Shown here: in pieces, positions 26,396 to 35,351 of the stretch
Position numbering within the stretch: position 1 is the stretch's first letter
How the letters are laid out: the number at the start of each line of letters is the position of its first letter
From: Mesorhizobium sp. AR07
GTDB taxonomy: Bacteria > Pseudomonadota > Alphaproteobacteria > Rhizobiales > Rhizobiaceae
DNA: 64,000 nt
NCBI RefSeq assembly: GCF_024746815.1
Contig: NZ_CP080525.1
Location: forward strand, 6,566,501-6,630,500
Direction of reading: 5' to 3'
Made by a program: the position numbers and the translations under genes
Notes under the pieces: generated by a model
What the model saw: only the letters and a program-made list of their open reading frames with translations
Databases searched by the model: none
What the model was told of the DNA's origin: nothing

Positions 26396-26839
26396 ATGAC
26401 GCGCAAGCAGAAACGATTGTCGGTGATCGCCGGTGGGCTGGTTTTCCTCGGCGCCGCCACCGGGCTGACCTTCTACGCGCTTGGCCAGAAGGCATCCTAT
26501 TTCTACATGCCGGCCGATCTCGTCACCGCCAGTGTGCAGCCCGGCCAGCGCATCAGGCTGGGCGGGCTGGTCGAAAAAGGCACGGTCCAACGCGGGCAGG
26601 GGGCGACGGTCGCCTTTTCGGTCACCGATACGCACAAATCGGTCAAGGTCACCTACACTGGCATCCTGCCCGACCTTTTCCGCGAGGAGCAGGGCGTCAT
26701 CACCGAGGGCACGTTCGGCCCTGACGGCGTCTTCGTTGCCGACAGCGTGCTGGCCAAGCATGACGAGCGCTACATGCCGAAAGAAGTAGCCGACGGATTG
26801 AAGGCCAAGGGCGTCTGGCAGGAGAGCAAGAGTGAATAA
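26396..26839 (+). CDS. ccmE: cytochrome c maturation haem chaperone CcmE (CycJ)
   Basis: The 147-residue protein has an N-terminal membrane anchor (LSVIAGGLVFLGAATGLTF) and a beta-barrel OB domain. His122 in AKHDERYMP binds haem covalently and Tyr126 is the axial ligand, four residues apart as in E. coli CcmE. It carries haem from CcmC to CcmF in the periplasm. The last codons run into a 27-bp triplicated stretch, so the C-terminal QESKSE end may be recent. Confidence 0.94.
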   Translation: MTRKQKRLSVIAGGLVFLGAATGLTFYALGQKASYFYMPADLVTASVQPGQRIRLGGLVEKGTVQRGQGATVAFSVTDTHKSVKVTYTGILPDLFREEQGVITEGTFGPDGVFVADSVLAKHDERYMPKEVADGLKAKGVWQESKSE

Positions 26840-26896
26840 TTCTGCTGGGAGAGCAAGAGTGAATAGCTCTGGCAGGAGAGCAAGCGTGGATCACGG
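26816..26896. repeat. 27-bp tandem repeat, three copies, across ccmE end and ccmF leader
   Basis: The units start at 26816, 26843 and 26870, each built as TGGCAG-GAGAGCAAGAGTGAATA plus variable bases. Unit 1 encodes the last residues and stop of ccmE. Unit 3 has drifted and ends 2 bp before the ccmF ATG. Each unit carries a GGAGAG Shine-Dalgarno-like motif, so the array multiplies possible ribosome-binding sites. Confidence 0.9.
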
Positions 26897-26898
26897 GC

Positions 26899-28884
26899 AT
26901 GGTTGAAACCGGACATTTCGCCCTGGTGCTGGCATTTGCGCTTTCGCTGGTGCAGACGATCGTGCCGCTGTTTGGAGCGCGCCTGAACAACCAGCGGCTG
27001 ATGGCTGTCGGCGGTCCGGTCGCGGTGACCGGTTTTGCCTTGACGGCGCTGTCCTTCGCAGCACTGGCGAGCGCCTATGCGAACTCCGACTTCTCGGTGG
27101 CGAGCGTGTGGGAAAACTCGCATTCGCTGCAGCCTTTGATCTACAAGATCACCGGAACCTGGGGCAATCACGAAGGCTCGATGCTGCTCTGGGTGCTGAT
27201 CCTGACCTTCTTCGGCGCCCTTGTCGCCGCTTTCGGGACCAACCTGCCGGCGACGCTGCGCGCCAATGTGCTTGCCGTGCAGGGCGCGATCGGCGCCGCC
27301 TTCTTCCTGTTCATCCTGGCGACGTCCAATCCGTTCATCCGGCTCAATCCGGCACCCATCGAAGGCCGCGATCTCAACCCGATTCTGCAGGATCTCGGCC
27401 TCGCCATTCACCCGCCGTTTCTCTATCTCGGCTATGTCGGCTTCTCGATCTGCTTTTCCTTCTCGGTCGCCGCCCTCATCGAAGGGCGCATCGACGCGTC
27501 CTGGGCGCGCTGGGTGCGGCCATGGACGCTGGTCGCCTGGATGTTCCTGACCGGCGGCATCGCCATGGGGTCATACTGGGCCTATTACGAGCTCGGCTGG
27601 GGCGGCTTCTGGTTCTGGGATCCGGTCGAGAACGCCTCCTTCATGCCGTGGCTGGCGGGCACCGCGCTGCTGCATTCGGCGATCGTCATGGAGAAGCGCT
27701 CGGCGCTGAAGATCTGGACGCTGCTCCTCGCCATCCTCACCTTTTCGCTGTCGCTGCTCGGCACCTTCCTGGTGCGCTCCGGCGTGCTGACCTCGGTCCA
27801 CGCCTTCGCCACCGATCCGACACGCGGTGTCTTCATCCTGTGCATCCTGATGTTGTTCATCGGCGGCTCGCTGGCGCTGTTTGCGCTGCGCGCCTCCAGG
27901 CTGACGGCCGGCGGCCTGTTCCATCCGATTTCGCGCGAAGGCGCGCTGGTTCTCAACAATCTGTTCCTGACCACGGCGACCGCGACCGTGCTCGTCGGCA
28001 CGCTCTATCCGCTCGCCGTCGAGGCCTTTTCGGCTGACAAGATCTCGGTTGGCGCGCCGTTCTTCAATCTGACCTTCGGACCGCTGATGGTGCCGCTGCT
28101 GGTGATGGTTCCGCTCGGGCCGCTGCTGGCCTGGAAGCGCGGCGATGTCTTCGCCGTCGCGCAGCGCCTGATGGTGGCGTTCGCCGCCGCCCTGCTGGCG
28201 ACGCTGGTCACCGCCCTGTTCATCGACGGCGCATCGGTGTTCGCCGCCCTGGGCACGGGTCTTGCCGTCTGGCTGATCCTCGGCGCGCTCACGGATCTGG
28301 CCGTCAAATCGGGGATCGGCAATGTCGCGCCGGGGATCATGGTCAGGCGCCTGCTCGGCTTGCCGCGTTCGGTCTTCGGCACCGCCTTCGCTCATCTCGG
28401 CCTCGGCCTGACGACGCTCGGCATCGTTGGCACGCTTTGCTTCGGCACCGAAAAGATACTCTCGATGCATGCCGGCGAGACGGTGGAATTGTCCGGCCAC
28501 ACGCTGCGTTTCGTCGGGCTTTATCCCGCCCAGGGACCGAACTACAGCGAGGATCGCGGCCGCTTCGAGCTGATTGGGGTCAGTGGCAGCCCTGTCGGTG
28601 AAATCAGTTCCGCCAAGCGTTTCTATCCGGTGCGGCAGATGACGACGACGGAGTCCGGCATCAGGACGATGGGCCTCTCCCAGCTCTACATTTCGCTGGG
28701 CGACGAGGGCAAGGATGGCTCGGTCGTTGTGCGCCTGTGGTGGAAGCCGCTGGTGACGCTGATCTGGGGCGGCGGCCTGATGATGATGGCGGGCGCGGTG
28801 ATGTCGCTGATGGACAGGCGCCTGCGCGTCGGTGCACCGTCGCGCCGCCGCAAGCAGGCCGTGACGTCCGCGGGCCTGACATGA
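26899..28884 (+). CDS. ccmF: cytochrome c haem lyase subunit CcmF (CycK)
   Basis: The 661-residue polytopic membrane protein has about 15 helices. The tryptophan-rich WWD motif reads LGWGGFWFWDPVENASFMPW and handles haem. Other landmarks are TGTWGNHEGSMLLWV and ILQDLGLAIHPPFLYLGYVG. It attaches haem to CXXCH motifs with CcmH. The stop overlaps the ccmH ATG (ATGA). The nearest ribosome-binding site is the drifted third 27-bp unit, 17 bp away, so initiation may depend on ccmE translation. Confidence 0.95.
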   Translation: MVETGHFALVLAFALSLVQTIVPLFGARLNNQRLMAVGGPVAVTGFALTALSFAALASAYANSDFSVASVWENSHSLQPLIYKITGTWGNHEGSMLLWVLILTFFGALVAAFGTNLPATLRANVLAVQGAIGAAFFLFILATSNPFIRLNPAPIEGRDLNPILQDLGLAIHPPFLYLGYVGFSICFSFSVAALIEGRIDASWARWVRPWTLVAWMFLTGGIAMGSYWAYYELGWGGFWFWDPVENASFMPWLAGTALLHSAIVMEKRSALKIWTLLLAILTFSLSLLGTFLVRSGVLTSVHAFATDPTRGVFILCILMLFIGGSLALFALRASRLTAGGLFHPISREGALVLNNLFLTTATATVLVGTLYPLAVEAFSADKISVGAPFFNLTFGPLMVPLLVMVPLGPLLAWKRGDVFAVAQRLMVAFAAALLATLVTALFIDGASVFAALGTGLAVWLILGALTDLAVKSGIGNVAPGIMVRRLLGLPRSVFGTAFAHLGLGLTTLGIVGTLCFGTEKILSMHAGETVELSGHTLRFVGLYPAQGPNYSEDRGRFELIGVSGSPVGEISSAKRFYPVRQMTTTESGIRTMGLSQLYISLGDEGKDGSVVVRLWWKPLVTLIWGGGLMMMAGAVMSLMDRRLRVGAPSRRRKQAVTSAGLT

Positions 28885-29348
28885 GCGCAAGGCTTTCGCT
28901 GACCTCGATTGTCCTGCTGCTGGCGGTGTTTTTTGCCGGCGCGGCACTGGCGGTGAAGCCCGACGAGATGCTGGCCGATCCGGGGCTCGAGGCGAGGGCG
29001 CGGGCGCTTTCGGAAGGTCTGCGCTGCATGGTTTGCCAGAACCAGTCGATCGACGAATCCGACGCCGACCTTGCCCGCGACCTGCGCATCCTGGTGCGCC
29101 AGCGCCTCGTTGCCGGCGATTCGGACCAGCAGGTGATGGACTACGTGGTTTCGCGCTACGGCGAGTTCGTGCTGCTGAAGCCCCGCTTCGACCTGCGCAA
29201 TGCCTTGCTGTGGGGCACGCCTGTGCTTCTCCTGCTGGTCGGAGGCGTTTTCATTGTGCTGACGGCGCGGTCGCGCCGCGCGACGGCAACCAAAGCGCTG
29301 ACTACCGAGGAACAGGCGGCGCTGGACGCCATCTTGCGCCGGGACTGA
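28881..29348 (+). CDS. ccmH: cytochrome c biogenesis protein CcmH (CycL)
   Basis: The 155-residue protein has a signal anchor (LTSIVLLLAVFFAGAALAV), the redox motif LRCMVCQNQSI (CXXC) and a C-terminal membrane helix (LLWGTPVLLLLVGGVFIVL). CcmH reduces apocytochrome thiols before haem ligation. It is the last gene of the ccm operon and overlaps ccmF by 4 bp. In S. meliloti degP follows directly; here a LysR/SDR pair intervenes. Confidence 0.94.
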   Translation: MSARLSLTSIVLLLAVFFAGAALAVKPDEMLADPGLEARARALSEGLRCMVCQNQSIDESDADLARDLRILVRQRLVAGDSDQQVMDYVVSRYGEFVLLKPRFDLRNALLWGTPVLLLLVGGVFIVLTARSRRATATKALTTEEQAALDAILRRD

Positions 29349-29358
29349 CGGCGGTCCT

Positions 29359-30249
29359 TCACAGTTTCGGTGCGACGATCTCGACAACCCAGTCGATGAA
29401 GACACGCACGCGTGGCGAAAGCTGACGGCTCCTGGGATAGAGCACCGAGATCGGCGTCGGCGAGGGCGGGTTTTCCGGCAACACCTCCACCAGCGTGCCG
29501 GCCGCGAGGTCTTCGGCATAGCGATAGCGGGGCGCCTGCATCAGTCCGAAGCCGAGACGGGTCAGGTCGGCATAGGTCTCGGAGTTGGTCACACTGATGC
29601 GCGACGGTAGCACCAGTGTCCGAAGCTCGCCCTCGACGGTGAATTCGAGCGGCAGCACCTGTCCCGTCCGCGATGAGGCAAAGCCGATCATCTCGTGACC
29701 GTGGAGATCGTCGAACGTGCGCGGAACGCCGTGGCGTTCCAGATAGGCCGGGCTTGCGAACGTCGCCTCCCGAGCCAGACCCAGTCTGCGAACGATCATG
29801 TCGCTGTCGGCGATCTCGCCTGCGCGGATGACGCAATCGAAGCCCTCACGCACGATGTCCACGAAGCGGTCGCCCTCGCCGATGTGGAGCGACAGGGCCG
29901 GATGGCGCTCGAGGAAGGCCGGCAGTTGGGGCAGGATGAAGTTGCGCGCCATCGGTCCGTGCACTTCGATGCGCAGCAACCCGCGAACCTCGCTGCCGGT
30001 CAGCGCCGCTTCGGCATCCTCCACCTCGGCAAGGATCGCCTTGCAGCGCCGGTAGTAGATCTCGCCTTCCAGCGTCGGCGTGACGTGGCGGGTCGTCCTT
30101 TGCAGGAGCCGAATGCCAAGCCGCTGCTCCAACTGCTTGATCGCCGTGGTCGCGCTGGATCGCGGTATGCCAAGGTGGGAGGCCGCCGCGCTGAAGCTCT
30201 GTCGCTCCACGACGCGGACCAGCAGGCGCATGCTGTCGAAATGGTCCAT
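29359..30249 (-). CDS. LysR family transcriptional regulator
   Basis: The 296-residue protein begins MDHFDSMRLLVRVVERQSFS and has the HTH AAASHLGIPRSSATTAIKQL. The effector domain starts LRIEVHGPMARNFILPQLPA. The sequence is of the large group that governs divergent oxidoreductases or efflux genes. It is divergent from a short-chain dehydrogenase, with a 17-bp inverted repeat in the shared 103-bp gap. Its 3' end lies 10 bp from the ccmH stop. Confidence 0.88.
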   Translation of the reverse strand: MDHFDSMRLLVRVVERQSFSAAASHLGIPRSSATTAIKQLEQRLGIRLLQRTTRHVTPTLEGEIYYRRCKAILAEVEDAEAALTGSEVRGLLRIEVHGPMARNFILPQLPAFLERHPALSLHIGEGDRFVDIVREGFDCVIRAGEIADSDMIVRRLGLAREATFASPAYLERHGVPRTFDDLHGHEMIGFASSRTGQVLPLEFTVEGELRTLVLPSRISVTNSETYADLTRLGFGLMQAPRYRYAEDLAAGTLVEVLPENPPSPTPISVLYPRSRQLSPRVRVFIDWVVEIVAPKL

Positions 30250-30285
30250 TGTTGTGGTTTCTGGAACGCAGATGTCAAAATGAGA

Positions 30286-30302
30286 TAGATTGTTTCAATC
30301 TA
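30286..30302. promoter_or_regulatory. inverted repeat, probable LysR operator
   Basis: TAGATTG-TTT-CAATCTA is a perfect inverted repeat with a 3-bp centre. It sits midway in the divergent LysR/SDR promoter gap, 37 bp from the LysR ATG and 51 bp from the SDR ATG. Its position fits a regulator-binding site; which protein binds is inferred. Confidence 0.55.
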
Positions 30303-30352
30303 CAGACCGATTACATCGGTGTCCATGGATCAATCAAGGAAGGATTTTGAAC

Positions 30353-31120
30353 ATGGACACGCAAACACGCAAAATCGCTCTCGTCACTGGCGGCAGCCGG
30401 GGCCTGGGCCGCAACACCGCTGAAAACCTTGCTCGCAAGGGCGTCGATGTGGTGATCACCTATCATTCCCAGGCCGACGCCGCCCGCGCGGTCGTCGCGG
30501 CGATCGAGGCCGAAGGCTGCAAGGCGGTCGCCATGCAACTCGACACCGGCGCGACGCAAACTTTCGAGGGCTTTGCCGAGCGGCTGAAGGGTGTGCTGCG
30601 CGATATCTGGGGTCGCGACAGTTTCGACTTTCTCATCAACAATGCCGGCACCGGATTTCACAAGCCCATCGCCGAGACCAGCGAGGCGGATTTCGATACG
30701 CTGGTGGCGATCCATCTGAAAGGCGTTTTCTTCCTGACGCAGAAGCTGTTGCCGCTGATCGCCGATGGCGGCCGCATCATCAATCTGTCGAGTGGCCTCG
30801 CACGATTCGCGATGGCCGGCACGGCCGCCTATGCGATGATGAAGGGCGGCATCGAGGTGTTCACACGCAGTCTTGCCAAGGAACTTGGGCCGCGCGGCAT
30901 CACCGCCAACACCGTCGCACCCGGCGCGATCGCCACCGATTTCAACGGCGGACGCTTGCGTGACAATCCGGACATGCAGCGCATGGTGTCCCAGATCACG
31001 GCGCTCGGGCGTGCCGGCGTTGCCGACGACATCGGCCCGATGATCGCCTCGCTGCTTTCGGACGACAATCGCTGGATCAACGCGCAGCGCATCGAAGTGT
31101 CCGGCGGCATGTTCATCTGA
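30353..31120 (+). CDS. short-chain dehydrogenase/reductase (SDR)
   Basis: The protein has 255 residues from ATG 30353 after AAGGAAGG. The nucleotide-binding motif is VTGGSRGLGRNTAENL, followed by FLINNAGTGFHKP and INLSSGLARFAMAGTAAYAM with catalytic Tyr160 and Lys164 (YxxxK). The end RWINAQRIEVSGGMFI is classical SDR. It is an NAD(P)-dependent oxidoreductase of unknown substrate, probably controlled by the divergent LysR protein. Confidence 0.9.
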   Translation: MDTQTRKIALVTGGSRGLGRNTAENLARKGVDVVITYHSQADAARAVVAAIEAEGCKAVAMQLDTGATQTFEGFAERLKGVLRDIWGRDSFDFLINNAGTGFHKPIAETSEADFDTLVAIHLKGVFFLTQKLLPLIADGGRIINLSSGLARFAMAGTAAYAMMKGGIEVFTRSLAKELGPRGITANTVAPGAIATDFNGGRLRDNPDMQRMVSQITALGRAGVADDIGPMIASLLSDDNRWINAQRIEVSGGMFI

Positions 31121-31284
31121 TCGCCATGCGGGTCAGGCTCGTCGAGTCTGGCCCGCGAAAATTGGCCTGCAACATTACCAAAGTTTCATGTGTCGGAAAT
31201 GGCGCCGTAATGTGCGCCTCTCTAATTCTCCTTTCCCGAGGATGCCGATCAAACGCGTCCCTTTGAAAGAGGATACGAGACCCC

Positions 31285-32838
31285 ATGAATATTGCCCCCA
31301 ATTCATATTCCGTCACCCGCAAGCGTCTCATGGCTGCCGTCGCGTCCATCGCCGTCGCCGGTGCGATCGGCGTCGGTGCTCTGACGACGGGAACCAGCCC
31401 TGTTCTGGCCGATGCCGTGCGCGTCGAGGCGCCGCAGGTGCCGGGCTTCGCCGACGTCGTCGAGCACGTTTCTCCCGCCGTGGTCAGCGTCAAGGTCAAG
31501 GCCAAGATCAGCCCGGCGGCCGACGACGGCTCCGACCAGTCCGACGATCCGGACGGCATGAACAATCTTCCCGACAATCCGCAGTTGCGCCGCTTCTTCA
31601 AGGAATTCCGTGGCTTTGGTGACCAGAATGGCCAGGGTGGCGGCAATCGCCGCTTCAGCCACCGCGACCACAACAACGACCAGCCGCGGCCGGTTGCGCA
31701 GGGTTCCGGCTTCTTCATCTCCGATGACGGCTATCTCGTCACCAACAACCACGTCGTCCAGGAAGGCTCGGCGTTCACCGTGGTGATGAGTGACGGCAAG
31801 GAACTCGACGCCAAGCTGATCGGCACCGACCCGCGCACCGACCTCGCCGTGCTCAAGGTCGATGGTGTCGGCAAGTTCACCTATGTCGACTTCGCGGACG
31901 ATTCCAAGGTTCGTGTCGGCGACTGGGTGGTGGCCGTCGGCAATCCGTTCGGCCTCGGCGGCACTGTCACCGCTGGCATCGTCTCGGCCCGCGGCCGCGA
32001 CATCGGCGCCGGTCCCTACGATGACTTCATCCAGATCGACGCCTCGGTCAATCGCGGCAATTCGGGTGGCCCGACCTTCAACCTCAACGGTCAGGTCGTT
32101 GGCATCAACACCGCGATCTTCTCGCCGTCGGGCGGCAGCGTCGGCATCGCCTTCGACATTCCCGCTTCGACCGCCAAGCAGGTGGTGCTGGACCTGATGA
32201 AGAGTGGCAGCGTGCAGCGCGGCTGGCTCGGTGTCGAAATCCAGCCGGTGACGTCCGATATCGCCGAATCGCTGGGCCTGAAGTCGCAGAACGGGGCTCT
32301 GGTTTCCAGCGCCCAGGACGATGGTCCCGGCAAGAAGGCCGGTATCATTGCCGGTGACGTGATCACCCAGGTCGACGGCAAGGACGTTGCTTCGCCGAAG
32401 GAACTGGCTCGTCTGATCGGCGCCTACTCGCCTGGCAAGCCGGTCGACGTCACCGTGTGGCGCGACGGCAAAAGCCAGACGGTGAAGGTCGATCTCGGCA
32501 CACTGCCTTCGAGCGACAAGCGGGCATCGGCCGACCAGCCGAAGCCCGCCGCCCCGGCCAAGCCCGACTCGTTGGCCGATCTCGGCCTGACCGTCACCAA
32601 GTCCGAAAACGGCAAGGGGCTGGTGGTGACCGACGTCGATCCCGACAGCGATGCCGCCGACCGCGGCATCCAACCGGGTGACGTCATCACAGCAGTCAAT
32701 TCGGCTGAAGTGAACGGCGCCGACGACGTCACCAAGGCGATGACCGAAGCGGTGAAGGCCGGACGCAAGGCGGTGCTGATGCAGATCACCCGCGACGACA
32801 ACAACCGGTTCGTCGCGCTGCCCGTCGCCAAGGGCTGA
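31285..32838 (+). CDS. degP: periplasmic Do-family serine protease DegP/HtrA
   Basis: The 517-residue protein has a long signal peptide (KRLMAAVASIAVAGAIGVGA). The trypsin-like domain has the triad His156 (NNHVV), Asp186 (RTDLAVLK) and Ser260 (NRGNSGGPTFN). Two PDZ domains follow (QRGWLGVEIQPVTSDIAESL and LGLTVTKSENGKGLVVTDVD). An insert rich in Asp and Asn (GGGNRRFSHRDHNNDQPRP) lies in the LA loop. It degrades or refolds misfolded envelope proteins. It precedes a two-component pair, as in S. meliloti degP1. Confidence 0.94.
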   Translation: MNIAPNSYSVTRKRLMAAVASIAVAGAIGVGALTTGTSPVLADAVRVEAPQVPGFADVVEHVSPAVVSVKVKAKISPAADDGSDQSDDPDGMNNLPDNPQLRRFFKEFRGFGDQNGQGGGNRRFSHRDHNNDQPRPVAQGSGFFISDDGYLVTNNHVVQEGSAFTVVMSDGKELDAKLIGTDPRTDLAVLKVDGVGKFTYVDFADDSKVRVGDWVVAVGNPFGLGGTVTAGIVSARGRDIGAGPYDDFIQIDASVNRGNSGGPTFNLNGQVVGINTAIFSPSGGSVGIAFDIPASTAKQVVLDLMKSGSVQRGWLGVEIQPVTSDIAESLGLKSQNGALVSSAQDDGPGKKAGIIAGDVITQVDGKDVASPKELARLIGAYSPGKPVDVTVWRDGKSQTVKVDLGTLPSSDKRASADQPKPAAPAKPDSLADLGLTVTKSENGKGLVVTDVDPDSDAADRGIQPGDVITAVNSAEVNGADDVTKAMTEAVKAGRKAVLMQITRDDNNRFVALPVAKG

Positions 32839-32847
32839 AGCATGGCC

Positions 32848-32889
32848 CCGGAGCGTTCTCGCCTCTCCAGTCGGATGAGGACGCTCCGG
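32848..32889 (+). terminator. possible terminator hairpin after degP
   Basis: CCGGAGCGT (32848-32856) pairs with ACGCTCCGG (32881-32889) around a 24-nt loop that can itself fold (CCTC/GAGG). There is no T-tract, so intrinsic termination is uncertain. It lies 9 bp after the degP stop. Confidence 0.4.
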
Positions 32890-33059
32890 CGGCAGGTTCG
32901 ACTTTTCCAGTGCGGCTGTTTCAACACCCCCGAGCCGCCGCACGGGAAAGCATGGAGGAGCGCGCGTTAGTCAGTCATCGCGCTCTCCCCGGCGGCAGCG
33001 GGCTCCCATCGCCCGCTGCCGCGCCAATCCAGGCATGTCGTCAAAAAGCGTTTCAGCGA

Positions 33060-33145
33060 TCTTGGCGCAACGACATCGCAAACAAGGACTTTTATCGCGC
33101 ACCGGCCTCGAATCATCTTGATCGCGACGCGCTTTGGCAAAGGCC
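33060..33145. repeat. degenerate copy of the 8090/54518 repeat
   Basis: The order GGCGCAACGACAT, CAAACAAGGAC, GATCGCGACGCGCTTTGG matches, with drift, the element at 54518-54614 (GGGGCAACGACATGC, AAACAAAGACC, CGCGACACGCTTTAGG). It occupies the leader region of the response regulator gene between degP and 33200. Confidence 0.5.
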
Positions 33146-33199
33146 ACAATGCAGATGTCCGCCACTCAACCTTCCAGCGAAATCGCGTATAACAGTCCT

Positions 33200-33874
33200 A
33201 TGAAGATTCTCGTCATAGAAGACGACCGCGAGGCTGCGGACTACTTGCAGAAAGCCTTTACCGAGGCCGGTCACACCGCGCATGTCGCCGGTGACGGCGA
33301 AACCGGTTTCGCGCTCGCCGATGCCGGCGACTACGACGTGATGGTCATCGACCGGATGATGCCGCGCCGTGACGGCCTGTCGGTCATTGCCGGTCTCAGG
33401 TCCAGGGGCAACACGACGCCGGTGCTGATCCTGTCGGCGCTCGGCGAGGTCGACGACCGGGTCACCGGCCTGCGCGCCGGCGGCGACGACTATCTGACAA
33501 AACCCTATGCCTTCTCCGAGCTTCTGGCCCGCGTCGAGGTGCTGAACCGCCGCGCCAGCGCCAAGGAGGCGGAAACCGTCTATCGCGTCGGCGATCTCGA
33601 ACTCGACCGGCTGTCGCATTCGGTTCGCCGCGCGGCACGCGAGATCACGCTGCAGCCTCGCGAATTCCGTCTGCTCGAATATCTGATGCGCCATGCCGGG
33701 CAGGTGGTGACGCGCACCATGCTGCTGGAAAATGTCTGGGACTATCATTTCGATCCGCAGACCAACGTCATCGACGTCCATGTCTCGCGGTTGCGCGGCA
33801 AGATCGAGAAGGGCTTCGACAAGCCGATCCTGCATACGGTTCGCGGTGCCGGCTATATGTTGAAGAGCGGCTAG
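33200..33874 (+). CDS. OmpR family response regulator
   Basis: The protein has 224 residues from ATG 33200. The receiver domain begins MKILVIEDDREAADYLQKAF, with the phospho-Asp in VMVIDRMMPRRDG and Lys in DDYLTKPYAF. The winged-helix output domain has REFRLLEYLMRHAGQVVTRT and ends HTVRGAGYMLKSG. It is paired with the kinase that starts 7 bp downstream. The position after degP suggests an envelope-stress or metal signal, but the target genes are unknown. Upstream in-frame starts lie inside a degenerate repeat and are unlikely. Confidence 0.9.
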   Translation: MKILVIEDDREAADYLQKAFTEAGHTAHVAGDGETGFALADAGDYDVMVIDRMMPRRDGLSVIAGLRSRGNTTPVLILSALGEVDDRVTGLRAGGDDYLTKPYAFSELLARVEVLNRRASAKEAETVYRVGDLELDRLSHSVRRAAREITLQPREFRLLEYLMRHAGQVVTRTMLLENVWDYHFDPQTNVIDVHVSRLRGKIEKGFDKPILHTVRGAGYMLKSG

Positions 33875-33881
33875 CGGCAGC

Positions 33882-35351
33882 ATGGCTCTTTCCGTGCCCG
33901 CCATCATGAGGACGACGGCTGCGCGGCTTTCGGCGCTCTATCTCCTGCTCTTCGCGCTTTGCGCCGTGGCGCTCGTCTTCTACATGACCTCGCTGTCGGC
34001 GCGTATGCTGACCGCGCAGACGCAGGAGACCATCAACGACGAGGTGCTCGGTCTCGCTCGCGCCTACCAGCGCGGTGGCCTGCCTATCCTGGTGCGCGTC
34101 GTGGAACAGCGCTCGCGCCAGCCCGGCGCCAACCTCTACCTGATCGCCGACGCCAACGGCCAGATCCTGACCGGCAATGTGCAGAGTCTGGAGCCGGGCG
34201 TTCTCGAAACCGAAGGCTGGACCAACAGCCCGTTCTCCTATCAGCGCTTTGGCGAGGGCGAACTCGAGCGGCAGCGCAATCTGCCCGCCGACCAGAACAC
34301 CTCCGAGCAGAGTGATGCACAGGCGCAAGGCGAAAAGGGCCACAACGCCATAGCGCTGGTGTTGCGGCTGCCGAACCAGATGATCATGCTGGTCGGCCGC
34401 GACCTTGGCGAGCCGGAGCGGTTCCGCGCCGTCATCCGCCGCGCCCTGATGCTGGCGCTGGGCATGATGGGGCTGGGCGGATTGCTGATCTGGTTCTTTG
34501 TCGGCCGCGCGGCGCTGAAGCGCATCGACAGCGTGTCGGATGCAAGCCGCCGCATCATGGGTGGCGACCTGTCGGGCCGGCTGCCGGTGACCGGGGCCGG
34601 TGACGAATTCGACCGGCTGTCCGAAAACCTCAATGCCATGCTGGCCAGGATCGCCACGCTGAACGAGGGCCTGAAACAGGTCTCCGACAACATCGCGCAT
34701 GATTTGAAGACGCCGTTGACCCGGCTGCGCAACCGCGCCGAGGCCACCCTTTCGGGCAAGCACAAGACATCAGACTACCGTCAGGCGCTGGAAGGCACCA
34801 TTGCCGAGTCCGACCAGCTGATAAAGACCTTCAACGCCATCCTGATGATTTCCCGGCTGGAGGCAGGCTATTCTTCCGAGAACACCAACCGCGTCGATCT
34901 TGCGGAAGCCGTGCGCGATGTCGTCGAGCTCTACGAGCCGGTGGCGGAGGAGGCGGGGGTATCGCTGGAGGCGGACGCGCGGGAGGCGGCCTTCGTCAAC
35001 GGCAACCGCGAATTGATCGGCCAGGCGCTGTCGAACATCGTCGACAACGCCATCAAATATTCGACCGGCGCCAATGCCCAACCGGCTGTGCGCGTGGCTC
35101 TCGAGCGGACCGGCACCGAAGTCCGGCTGTCGGTTGCCGACAATGGCCACGGCATCCCCGACGACGGCGACCGCGCCCGCGCGACGGAACGTTTCGTGCG
35201 GCTGGAGAAGAGCCGTTCGCAGCCGGGTTCCGGTCTAGGACTGAGTCTCGCCAAGGCGGTCATGACATTCCACAATGGCCGGCTTGAACTTTTGCCTGGC
35301 AATCCCGGATTGTCCGTGGTCATGAGTTTTCCCGCACGGGAGGATCACTGA
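33882..35351 (+). CDS. sensor histidine kinase
   Basis: The 489-residue protein has two membrane helices (LSALYLLLFALCAVALVFYM and LMLALGMMGLGGLLIWFFVG) around a ~150-residue periplasmic sensor region. HAMP follows. The phospho-acceptor is His273 in DNIAHDLKTPLTRLRNRAE. The ATPase motifs are LSNIVDNAIKYSTG, DNGHGIPDD and GSGLGLSLAKAV. The sensor part holds a Gln/Glu-rich stretch (NTSEQSDAQAQGEKG). It works with the preceding regulator. Its stop overlaps the glnE start (TGATG), so glnE may be translationally coupled to it. Confidence 0.9.
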   Translation: MALSVPAIMRTTAARLSALYLLLFALCAVALVFYMTSLSARMLTAQTQETINDEVLGLARAYQRGGLPILVRVVEQRSRQPGANLYLIADANGQILTGNVQSLEPGVLETEGWTNSPFSYQRFGEGELERQRNLPADQNTSEQSDAQAQGEKGHNAIALVLRLPNQMIMLVGRDLGEPERFRAVIRRALMLALGMMGLGGLLIWFFVGRAALKRIDSVSDASRRIMGGDLSGRLPVTGAGDEFDRLSENLNAMLARIATLNEGLKQVSDNIAHDLKTPLTRLRNRAEATLSGKHKTSDYRQALEGTIAESDQLIKTFNAILMISRLEAGYSSENTNRVDLAEAVRDVVELYEPVAEEAGVSLEADAREAAFVNGNRELIGQALSNIVDNAIKYSTGANAQPAVRVALERTGTEVRLSVADNGHGIPDDGDRARATERFVRLEKSRSQPGSGLGLSLAKAVMTFHNGRLELLPGNPGLSVVMSFPAREDH

